A DNA stretch of 32,717 nt from Phytophthora quininea (lineage: Eukaryota; Oomycota; Peronosporomycetes; Peronosporales; Peronosporaceae). The notes under the pieces are model-generated. The model did no database searches. It saw only the letters and a program-made list of their open reading frames with translations, and was not told the origin of the DNA. The position numbers and the translations under genes are program-made. The stretch is taken from NCBI GenBank assembly GCA_011947345.1, contig JAAVTG010000081.1, positions 1 through 32,717 of the forward strand. The letters are read 5' to 3'. Shown here one piece after another: positions 10,501 through 19,150 of the stretch (position 1 is its first letter; each line of letters begins with the position of its first letter).

Positions 10501-12311
10501 GAACATCGTTGGCCCGATCTGTGGAAGCGCAAACTCGACGTGTTTGTGTCGGAAGTGGACAAGGCGCTGTTGGTGCTGCATCCAGTAGATGCGCAGGATC
10601 TGGCAACTTTGCTGTATCGAGAGCTGGAGGGTGACAAGTACACGTCATCTCAACGAGAAATTATCCGAAGAGCATACGACGAAGTGCTCACGAATCAATC
10701 AACTAAAGGTCTTGCGTCGCTCCCGAAGTGGTTCATCGGGTGGTATGAGCTTGAAAACGAAGTTGTATTCGCTCGTGGTGGCTTTGGGGAGGTCTCTAGA
10801 GCGAAATGGCTCAATTCCGATGTGATAGTCAAGAGGATACTTGGATATTCGTCAACAGAGGGCAAGCGGAGAGAACAGCGGCAAATGTTCCAGCATGAAG
10901 TAGAGTTGTGGTTTGATCTCAACCACCCACACGTGGTGAAGCTCTTTGGAGGGTGTCATGTCGGAAAGCCATTCTTCGTCTGCGAAGAAGCCAAGCAAGG
11001 CGCTCTGGACAAATATTTGGAAAAGCATCCGGACGAGGTCTGGCAAAAGCTGCATGAGGCTGCGCTGGGCCTCGAATATCTCCACGCGCGCAATATTGTT
11101 CACCGAGACTTGAAGTGCGATAACATTCTTGTGGGTGGCGATGGAAAAGCAAAGCTGACAGACTTTGGTTTGAGCGCGTTGGTGAGCGTTGCTGATCAAG
11201 GAGTAGCCACTGGAGCGGTGCGATGGTCGGCTCCGGAATGTCTCGCTGGAAAGCAGGCAACCTACGCGTCCGATGTGTTTTCGCTGGGCATGTGCATCGT
11301 TCAAGCAGTGAGTCGGAATTTACCGTGGGGAAATCGGCTTGGGAACCCCGTAGTGCGCCACCATGTACTGAAGGGGAACTACCACAGCGTTCCCCGCAAT
11401 TCACGAGTTTGCAATGGGAACTCGTTGAAAGTATGTGCAGGTTCGATCCATCGGAGAGATTGCATCTATTGGTGGTAGTGCAGCGACTGAAATGGTTAGC
11501 AGACGACCCAGATGCAGATACCTGGCGATCGTCAAAGACGACGACAGGAGATCTGATCGAAAGCATTGGCACCATGAGGTGCATGTTGTCGCAGTTGAAG
11601 ACCAATGCAACTAAACGCGCGAGTAGTTTTGTCTACCAATTGTTGCTTGACCGCCTCGAAAGTCTTCGTGCTAGCAATTATGACGTCGATAATAGCAACG
11701 AGCTCTCGACATCGGTCAACGAAGCGGTTTTACGGCTACATCGACAGCAGTCGACGATCGAGGTGGCGAAGACGGTTTTCCGAGGGTTCTCTCTGCACCG
11801 CCAGCTCGACCGTGTCTTGGCCGAGCATTTCGTCACTCCCGCCGACGACCACAAGTGGGAGGACAAGTGCTTGGACTTTCTCCATGGGGGCTAGAAGTCA
11901 ATTAGAGACAGCTGCTTGGAAGACCCAATCGTCCGGTACAATGTAGTGAGGAGGCAGGCAGCATGGAACTTTCGAATCGTCCACAGCTCGCAGGAATGGG
12001 CTCTTCAGCGTTATTTCGAAATTCACAACGACTCCGATATTGTTGGATACTCTTTTGACTATCGTGATCGTGATCGAGAGCTACCTCAACGAGTAGAAGT
12101 AATTGTCGAATATGCTGAGGACGACGTTCTCCTAGGCGATTTTGAGATTCGTCTCCAACAAGCTCGTCAGCCCGGGGTAGCGCTAACAGACGGTGTTATT
12201 GAACCAGCGCTACGTGACACAGATATTAATCCAGTCGCACCTGAAGACTATCGCCGTGAGTGGTTTATTAGTGAAAACAAGCCAGCCCGCCCCACCTCCG
12301 TTTCAATTTAG
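7511..12311 (+). CDS. Giant ankyrin-repeat protein with tandem pseudokinase and TKL kinase domains
   Basis: About 1600 residues when read through four single-base breaks, all at G runs: one G missing at 9971-9973 and 11373-11376, one extra at 11886-11890, one missing near 11918. Order: about 18 ankyrin repeats (to about 9400); pseudokinase (about 9480-10120) keeping the VIK lysine but with HGN-F-R-L-E-N in place of HRDLKxxN and LAN in place of DFG, ending in '[15 protein letters not shown]'; a helical linker; a second kinase (about 10735-11500) with glycine loop 'ARGGFGEV', VIVK lysine, [11 protein letters not shown] and APE; then a helical and unrecognised C-terminal region to 12311. Restoring the G at 9971 joins 'DVAALG' directly to 'ECLKVF', the expected C-lobe of the first domain, so the two halves belong to one protein. 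The ATG at 7511 is the first in frame. The layout suggests a pseudokinase regulating an adjacent active kinase, with ankyrins as the binding arm. If the breaks were real, the locus would be an 823-residue ankyrin-pseudokinase followed by a broken kinase. Confidence 0.72.
7590..9400 (+). repeat. Array of about 18 ankyrin repeats, many of an unusual 36-residue form
   Basis: Repeats begin with G-x-T-A/P-L and end with G-A-D-V-N-A-V-D. The first three and last two are near the classical 33-residue length with 'AA..G' helices. From about 7920 to 9240 most units are about 36 residues with 'LMLLC.SG.A' in the first helix and '[13 protein letters not shown]' at the end, with a conserved Cys in place of the usual small residue. 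The uniformity of the central block suggests amplification by unit duplication. The corresponding DNA keeps recognisable similarity (for example repeated 'ggagctgatgtcaatgcag'). Confidence 0.8.
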
Positions 12312-12707
12312 TACTCTTTTCTTGAATATACTGATAAAAGAGGATATCCCATCCCTTTGTTGTTGGTCAGATATTTGTCCTTTCTCGGGCGCAACTGAAG
12401 AAGTTATGCATAGTGAGCAACCAGCGCCTGGAGGTGGTTGCTTGCTGTTGGGTATTGGCACTGGAGATGGAAACGCTCGTCGAGCATGTGGGAAGAATAG
12501 TAAATACATTAAAAACCTTTCAAAAATCTAGATGTTTAAAATAGTTTAGGACGTTTCAAATTAGAGCACTGTCTCAGTATATGAGTCATCTCAATCTATT
12601 ATTTAAACTTGAGTTTATACTTACATTAGTTAAATTTTCAGCCAATCCGAAATCCGGATTTTGCGACTGACATGGCGACAGACACGCATTTTATTGTTTA
12701 AGATGCA
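12312..12707. other. AT-rich intergenic stretch without a gene
   Basis: Between the ankyrin-kinase stop and the next kinase fragment. The DNA becomes clearly AT-rich from about 12480 to 12690 and contains no open frame with recognisable content. I see no terminal repeats or other transposon signs. Confidence 0.6.
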
Positions 12708-13040
12708 GTGGAATGGGGTGGCCTTGTCGCAGAAGGAGGTTTTGCGTGTGTGTATCGGGGAACTTGGAAGTTAAACATTCGTGTTAGCGAGGAGTTTACG
12801 AATGAACTCAATGTTTGGTATCCCCTCAACCACCCACACGTCGTTAAACTGTTTGGCGCGAACGGTGGAGATGTTCCGTTCTTCATATGTGATCTGGCTG
12901 ACAAGTCCAAAGGTCATTTGGGGTGCCGGTGCAGGATAAAGAACGACAAGTACGCCGTGTGGAAAATGCTACATCAAACGGCGACTGCGCTATTGTTTCT
13001 TCACGCTCACGGTATTATTCATGGCGATTTGAAAGGGAAT
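12708..13040 (+). pseudogene. Degenerate TKL kinase, 5' part (N-lobe to catalytic loop), interrupted by a retrotransposon
   Basis: The frame encodes a glycine loop 'VAEGGFACVYRG', then '[12 protein letters not shown]' as in the kinase just upstream, and ends at 'HGIIHGDLKGN', the catalytic loop. The segment carrying the VAIK lysine is missing between 'RGTWKLN' and 'EEFTNELNVW', and the catalytic loop is HGD rather than HRD, so the domain was probably not an active kinase even before interruption. Its partner half resumes at 18727 with 'NIVVVAH' and DFG. It looks like a diverged paralogue of the active kinase domain at 10.7-11.5 kb. The ATG at 12708 may not be the true start; no ankyrin part lies upstream of it. 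Confidence 0.75.
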
Positions 13041-13222
13041 GGGAATTTTCGAGCAAGAGCGCGAAAATAGCTTTTCAAGGAAGGCAGCGCAAGATGAAAC
13101 CAACGCACGAAGCCGTAGGTAGTTCCTGCTCGTTAGTTTCAGATTTTCTCTCTCGCGTCTAAGGCCCTCGCTCTCTCGCTTCAGCGTCTCTACCCGCTTT
13201 CAGCTCCCTTTGCTCCGGAATT

Positions 13223-14895
13223 ATGGTTCGTTTAACTAAGCGCTCGTTCCTCCATTTAGTGCCGGAGTTAGTCGAGGATGAATTTGAGCAGCCATTCTAC
13301 GCCAAGGTCGTTGGAATGACGTCCGACCAAGTGGCGTTCCGCAGCTTAGAAGGCGGAGAAGGGATGGTGCATCGAAATATCGCTGAAGACCACGTGGTGA
13401 CGGCGAGTGAAGTGAGAGCAGCAGGAGAGCTTTCGTGTCTACGACGTGCGGTGTCTTTCCATCTCCCAGAGAAGCTTTCATTTGGACAAGTTGTTCAAGT
13501 AGACAGTGAACGTGCAAGGGTCAGATCAAGCGGTGAAATGCTGGAGACAGAAGTGAGCTGTGTGTCCTTAGTGCCGCCCATAGTGGCTCTATTGCTTGAG
13601 CATGTTGAGTTCAATCTCGACGAATGGAGTGTCACGGAGATAGATGAAGTTAAAGACACCATTCTGGATCGGGTCCTGGGAAGAAACGGTGCGCGAGGCT
13701 CTAAACGGTCCGGCACACCTATTGTGGTTGATGACGAAGAAGTTAGCGCTCCACCAAAACGACGGCACACGGCCCTCGACCAAGACGCTCTGATCGTGGA
13801 GAAGCTAAGTGATGATCCTGACCTGTTAAATCGTTTCCTTGAAGTTCGTCAAGCCTCGAATCGAACACAGAACACTCCCATCCGAGAAGCGGATAATGTC
13901 CTTCACAGTCTTCCACCTGCGAGACGGGTTGCAGACACGAAAATCGGAAAGCCGTCGAAATACGCTTTTGCCCTCGTGAAGATCAGCAGCGTGTGCATGA
14001 ATGTATCACATCTGCGAAGCACAAAGGTAAGCATGCAACCCTATTTTGCAAAAGTTTGGTTCGGTCTGAGTTCGTCAAGTTCAAACCGTTGCCGGGTGTG
14101 TGTACGCGACTGTATGACATTCAGTTTGGTTCCTGTGGACTTTCCATTTGTCACTTTGCACGCTTTTCACCTGATGAGAGAATGGCATGGCTTCAAGCTG
14201 GTGGCTCTAATTTCGATAACTTGTCTGCGTCGGCTGAATTTACAGCTGCTCGGCCTCCGTCAAGCATTGAAGAAGTTGTCGACAATGCCAAAGTGCTACT
14301 TACATTCACCCGCGAGTACTGCTGTGTCGAGTTGGTTGAGCTGGTGGAATGCATTATCGCATTTATCGAGGAAACACTGATGCGCGTGCCGTGGAGTTTG
14401 GCCGAGCTTCCGTCTCTAGTGTACTGGGTCAATGACGTGCTCGAAGATTTTCGTGGGGCGGTGGAGACCGACGAGGACATGACCAATGTTAAATCGCGCT
14501 GCACAACGGAAGATCGATTACTAAGGGATGTCATGTTCGTTAAGGTTCATCGTCAAGTAGATACCATTCGCAACGGTATGTCGTCTGCAACTGCTCTATC
14601 AGCAGCCGAATCGACCAACGCGGTTCCTCGAGATCAAACCAATCGCAGTAGCAAGAAAAAGACAGGATTTATTCCTCGACATGTATTAAAGCGGCTGCCA
14701 GCTCAAACGGATCCAGGAACTCATGAAACGCGACAGCTCTGCATGCGATTCCTGTCCAATGACGGCTGCGCTGGAGAAGGTGATGAATGCCCTCATGATC
14801 GAGCCCACTTCATCCCTAAGAAACTTCCAGATATTGTCAAGGCAGAAATCAAAAAGCGCTTTGGCGGTCTGAAGAACGAACATAAGCGCCTGTGA
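13223..14895 (+). CDS. DIRS element ORF1, Gag-like protein with a Cys/His zinc-knuckle-like motif
   Basis: About 557 residues after one missing T in the TTTT run at 13976-13979 is allowed for (frame 2 before, frame 1 after, joined as 'SKYAFCPRED'). The N-terminal half is unrecognised. A basic, nuclear-signal-like patch 'PPKRRH' lies near residue 180. Near the C-terminus 'CMRFLSNDGC' followed by 'GDECPHDRAH' forms a C-x8-C-x6-C-type finger ending in His, as found in DIRS-type Gag proteins, which package element RNA. The ATG at 13223 is the first in frame and lies 182 bp inside the inferred left border. Confidence 0.7.
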
Positions 14896-15150
14896 CTCGC
14901 CGAGGGTAGATCGGTTGTGCGTCCACCTCAGAGTCCAGTATCAGCGCAACCATGCACGTACACATCCGAGCAACACGCGGTGATGAGCTTAAAACGATGT
15001 ACTGGTAAAGAAATTCGATGCGCACAGCGTAAGAGCCTTACATATCTTCAACACCAAACTTCCTCTCCGTCTCTATCCGAGACGGAAGGCAAGACACTGG
15101 ACCGGAGATCTTGGGCTCGAGACCATGCAAGCCGCGCCACATTCAAACAC

Positions 15151-15440
15151 AGAGTAAGATGAACGCTAAGACCCGCTCACATTCAAAGTCAGTACGAGGC
15201 GACTCGTCGAACTCACAAACTGAGGCGAATGCTGGATGCGAGAGTGGGCGTTCGTTGAGACCGTGTACAATTGGCCATTCTGAACAAGCACAGAGTAAGG
15301 TGGACGCTAAGACCCGCGCCGGATCAAAGTCAGTGCGATTCGATTTATCGCAATCGCAAGCTGAAGAGATCGCTGGACGCGAGAGTGGGCGTTTACTGAG
15401 ACCGTGCCATGGTCATTGCAAGTCAACAAAGAGTAAGTCA
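15151..15440 (+). repeat. Degenerate tandem repeat with period 141/138 bp inside the element's pol ORF
   Basis: The marker 'agagtaag' recurs at 15151, 15292 and 15430, each followed by an alike stretch; the first two units share 'gctaagacccgc', 'tcaaagtcagt', 'gagagtgggcgtt' and 'gagaccgtg' in order. Both periods are multiples of three, so the frame is kept. Each unit encodes a basic Ser/Lys-rich segment such as 'AKTRSHSKSVR' and 'ESGRSLRPC'. The third unit is only partial. Confidence 0.75.
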
Positions 15441-17550
15441 AACACTAGCACGTGCACCAAAGTCGGGGCTGATGGGACGGTCACACGTATTAGAGCGTGT
15501 ACTGGTCGTGCAACGGACTGTTTGACGAGACCTTGTTTACTTATCAAGCACCAGACACATGACGATATCGTCGAGGGTCAGCTCTCGCAACCAAGGGGCC
15601 TTCACAGTCCCGCAACCGAGTTCTTAACCAGAACCACGAGATTCCCGCCTTTGTCGATGAAGTCAGCAAAATTTATCCAAGAACAATTGGAAGAGGAGCT
15701 TCTTCGGGATGAATGCAGAATCTCAGTCTCGCAGAGGCGATTCGGCTACGTGCGCACTCGTAGGACTGATGAGATTCTATACGATGTCGATCAGAAAGCA
15801 AGTCAGTCACTGTCAGAGATTATCCGCTCCAGAGGCTGGTGTCTAGAAGAAGCCACTAGATTCTTTCGTGGTGAAAATCACGTTGACAACAGACCAAGCA
15901 AAGGTTTGGACTCAAAAGGCTACAATTAGTCCTTCACGGATATCCTCATCTTGACCATCTCATCCAGATTGCAGAATTTGGAATCGATGTCGAGTGGAAA
16001 ATAGGTCCAAAGCCATGCCGTCCTCCTCACAAAAATCATGGCTCCTGTCTGCGATACCTACGTGCAGTCACACGGAGTATTAGGGAGGGCCAAGACTCAG
16101 GCCAGTACATGGTTGTCGAACTTGACATCCTGGACCGCTGGCCAGAAGTAATATGTAGTCCTCTCGGTGCTGTCGAAAAGAAAGGTGCAGATCCGAATGA
16201 GGAAGTCCGCGTGATTCATGACCTGTCGTTCCCGAAAAACGCATCAGTTAATTCAGCATTCGTCGCCGAGTCCGTTCCAAAAGTGCGATATGCCTCCGTG
16301 GCTGTCATAGCTCAGCGCATAGAGTATCTCGCAACTCATGGCTATGCAGGTCGTATTCGCATTCTCAAAGGTGATGTTAAAGGTGCTTTTCGACACCTCC
16401 GAACTCGTGCCAATCAGGTTTTTAGGATGGCAGCGAGTGTCAAGGAATTAGGAGTTGCTATCATCGATATGGCAGCGCCATTTGGATGGGCAGGCTCACC
16501 ACCGTGCTACGCTTTATTTGGGCGAGCGATATCTTGGCTGATGGGCACAAACTCCCCCGCTTCGGTCTCAGATTCGGATGATGACGACCCATTTTTCCCT
16601 TACGAATGGGTCGACGACCATGTACTAGTCGAACCCGATATCGAGGATAGACTGCACCTGGCCGAAGCAACGTTGCGCCATGCTATGCTAGCCGTCTTGG
16701 GCCCAAGGTCAATAAATGAAGCCAAGTTCTCCGAATGGTGTGCCGAAATTGTAGCTCTGGGTCTGCTCTGGAACACAGTTCGTCGAACAGTGTCAATACC
16801 AAATGATAAAATAGCCAAGGCTCGACTTCGCGTTGAAGGGCTACTTAAGCTTGGCACCGCGTCAAAGACAGAACTTAACAAAGCTCTTGGGTCGCTTAGG
16901 CATGTTGCAATCTGCTTAAGGACGGCGAAACCATTCTACCAGCGCCTACAAGGGTTGTGCACAAATGCACCGCGGTTCGGCAGAATTCGATTGTCACAAG
17001 GCGCGACAGCAGATTTACTCTGGTTCCAACAAATTCTGCACCACGGCTGTCTTGCGGAACTTCCGCTAGCAATGTTCGGGACCTTGCCAAATCCTGACGT
17101 CGTACTACTGATGGATGCATCGGATATTGGCTTGCCAGTCCTCGATCCGGCTTCAAACGAATTTATACAGTTGGAATTTGACCACGATGAAGAGAAATTG
17201 GTAAAGGAAGCGGTAACCACGGCAGCAAAATTCTCAATCAACGTAAGAGAGCATTTATGCATCGCGCTGGCACTGTGGACTTGGGGGTCCAAGTGGAATC
17301 AACTGGCTGAAGGAAAGACAATCCACATCAAATGCTGGAGTGACAACACGTCAGCCGTGTCTTGGTGCAACAAACTGCACTCTAAGAATTCGTTCAGTCA
17401 AGAAATCAATCGGTGCATCGGCCTGGCTGAAGCCTATTTTAACCTAAGGGTATCGGTGGATCATATACCTGGAGCTAGAAACTCCATGGCCGATGCAGCA
17501 TCTCGAGCTTGGACCGAACCTCATAAATCCTCATGGTCTAACTTCTCCTC
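15159..17550 (+). CDS. DIRS element reverse transcriptase and RNase H
   Basis: The N-terminal part (15159 to about 15905) is a basic repeat-containing region; one missing base near 15900 (AAA run) shifts into the RT frame, which is open from about 15917. RT landmarks: 'IREGQDSGQYMVVELDILD', 'SPLGAVEKKG', 'IHDLSFP', 'LKGDVKGAFRHL' with the first catalytic Asp, 'PFGWAGSPP', and 'YEWVDDH', the YxDD-box equivalent. RNase H follows with 'LLMDASDIG', 'INVREHLCIALALWTWG', 'CWSDNTSAVSW' and 'DHIPGARNSMADAASR', a series typical of DIRS RNase H. Catalytic residues look intact. A frame change between about 17515 and 17555 leads into the recombinase; with that and the later single-base gaps restored, RT, RNase H and recombinase would form one polyprotein of about 1169 residues. 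Confidence 0.82.
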
Positions 17551-18663
17551 TTGCTGGAAGCAGGTACCGATTCCACCGAACTGCAGAAAACTCTACACCA
17601 ACTTCTCGAGCAGCTTCAAACCCAATCGCTGGCCGCGTCGTCCGCAACAAAGTACAACAGTACATGGGTCCAGTGGTCTAAGTGGTGCCAGCAGCTTAAT
17701 TTCTCCGAATGGTTACCTGAAAACCCGAGAAAACATTCATACCAGCTCGCACTATTCGCCGTTTACTCATGGAGATACGGGTGGAACAACTCGGGAACTG
17801 GGAATTCTGCCAATACCATCCTCTCCAAAATCTCTCATATCTCGTGGCATCATCGCAGAATGCTCGGATACGGAGTCGGGTTACTCCCTGGGCACCAGCT
17901 CGCAGTCACCGGTATGCGGCGGACGGAACCGCCCAGCAACCCCAAACAACCGGTCACAGTTAATATCCTTAAGCGACTGCACCAATCTCTCGACTTCGCA
18001 AAAACCCAGCACCGAGTCATTTGGGGGCTTCGGTGCTGGGTTTCTTCTTTCTTTAAGAAGATCGGAGTATCTGGCGGTCGGCTCAACCACTAAACATTAC
18101 GCACTGCAGCGAGAAGATGTGAAATTTGTTGGGTCCGACGAGCGCGAAATCAATGAGCTTGAAAAGGTTGTGGCTGTCATTATTCGATTTAGAGGTAGCA
18201 AGAATGACCAATTCGGCCAAGGTGCGCTGCGCAGACTAGAACGATCGGGTCAGAACTGGTGTTGTCCAGTGCTAGCAGCTTGGTTCCTGGTGCAGCATCA
18301 CAAGTCTCTAGGAGTTGCAGCCAGCACACTGTTGTGCAAAATCGACGCGTCCACCAACTTGCAAGTGCGTGATATGGTTCAGGCCATCAAACTTGCGGCT
18401 GAACAAGCAGGGCAGTCTCCAGTGAGATATGGTTCACATTCACTTCGTAGCGGTGGTGCTACAGCACTCTTCAATGCTGGATTCGCCGGCCTAGCGGTGA
18501 AATTATTCGGGAGGTGGAAGTCTGATGCGGTAGAACGATACACTCGCATTGGGAGTCGGTTATCGTCCAGAATGGCCCAGCAAATGATTGTCAAGCCGGC
18601 ACCACAGCAACGTATTGGGGTATCCCCGCGCCACGCCACACCCTGGCAGCGGGGGCGCTGTAA
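17551..18663 (+). CDS. DIRS element tyrosine recombinase
   Basis: The core-binding half is in frame 1 ('SSATKYNSTWVQWSKWC', 'LALFAVYSWRYGW', 'KQPVTVNILKRLHQSL'). The catalytic half is in frame 2: 'LRRSEYLAVG' with the first catalytic Arg, 'YGSHSLRSGGATALFNAGF' with the H-x-x-R box, 'LFGRWKSDAVERYTR' with Trp and the nucleophile Tyr. The two halves join through 'ASVLGFFFL' in frame 0, so one base is missing at GGGGG 18023-18027 and one at TTT 18052-18054. All catalytic residues are present. In the sequence as given the frame runs past the element's right border into host DNA to 18877; one base missing from GGGG/GGGGG at 18617-18620 or 18651-18655 would instead end it at TAA 18661-18663, just inside the border. 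Confidence 0.8.
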
Positions 18664-18701
18664 TACCAACTTTCATTTGTGCCGTTCTCGGCACGCCCCC
18701 G
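18650..18701 (+). repeat. Nested hairpins near the 3' end of the DIRS element
   Basis: An inner perfect stem GTGCCG-TTCT-CGGCAC (18679-18694) is enclosed by CGGGGGC at 18650-18656 pairing with GCCCCCG at 18695-18701. A further short hairpin GGGG-TAT-CCCC sits at 18617-18627. The structure lies between the probable recombinase stop and the right border, where terminal repeat and circular-junction sequences of DIRS elements are found. Confidence 0.6.
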
Positions 18702-18726
18702 AAGAGAAATCAACGACAATTGAAAC

Positions 18727-19130
18727 AATATTGTCGTCGTGGCGCATGAAAAGCTCAGCTCACCGACTTCGGATTGAGCTTCGACCGAGGAATACTGCGA
18801 AACGACGACACAATTCGTGCAACGAAGGCAGTTCGGTGGACAGCACCAGAATGTCTCCGGAATGCTCGTGCATCTGAAGCTTCCGATATATATTCACTGG
18901 GCATGTGTGCTGTTGAGCGCCGGTTCAATTACACCGTCTGTTAGCGCTACCCCGGTCTGAAGGATTGTTTCGACGGCGCAGAATGGGGACTCGTGGAGTT
19001 AATGTGCTGTGCAAACCCACAAGAACGCTTGGAACTCAGCGTAGTCATCGAGGTGCTGAAGATATTCTCCACAGGGCTGATCTCCAGAATCTACGATCAA
19101 CTCTTTGTCCACTGCGACAACGATGATTGA
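18727..19130 (+). pseudogene. Degenerate TKL kinase, 3' part (activation loop and C-lobe)
   Basis: Continues the kinase cut at 13040: 'NNIVVVAH', then one base missing in AAAA 18749-18752, then 'KAQLTDFGLSF' with DFG, 'VRWTAPECL' with APE, 'SDIYSLGMC' of the F-helix, and 'EWGLVELMC', 'NPQERLELSVVIEVL' of the last helices. Between the F-helix and the end the frame carries a TAG near 18943 and lacks the usual G-x-x-P-W region; compensating indels could bridge it but the fit is poor. It ends at TGA 19128-19130, 20 bp before the convergent kinesin stop. Confidence 0.78.
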
Positions 19131-19150
19131 ACAAGTCAAACAAAACGCAC

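Larger units (their letters stand above)
13041..18726 (+). mobile_element. DIRS-like tyrosine-recombinase retrotransposon inserted in a kinase gene
   Basis: About 5.7 kb carrying, in order, a Gag-like protein, a reverse transcriptase, an RNase H and a tyrosine recombinase, the defining set of DIRS-type elements, which use a recombinase in place of an integrase. Borders are inferred from the interrupted kinase: its frame stops making sense after codon AAT at 13038-13040 and resumes at AAT 18727-18729. The hexamer TTGAAA lies just inside or at both junctions (13029-13034 and 18720-18725). I could not find long terminal, inverted or split direct repeats by eye, so the subgroup (DIRS1, PAT or Ngaro type) is open; RNase H followed directly by the recombinase and the RT type favour DIRS proper. 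All frame breaks are single-base homopolymer events, so the copy may be nearly intact and young. Confidence 0.85.

Noticed and set aside
17551..18093. The recombinase as a naturally overlapping separate ORF
   Set aside because: Overlapping ORFs do occur in DIRS elements, but here the frame later returns to that of RT through two homopolymer breaks, so a single frame-broken polyprotein is simpler.
13041..18726. Terminal inverted or split direct repeats at the DIRS ends
   Set aside because: Comparing both ends in both orientations by eye gave only 6-8 base matches, which is within chance.
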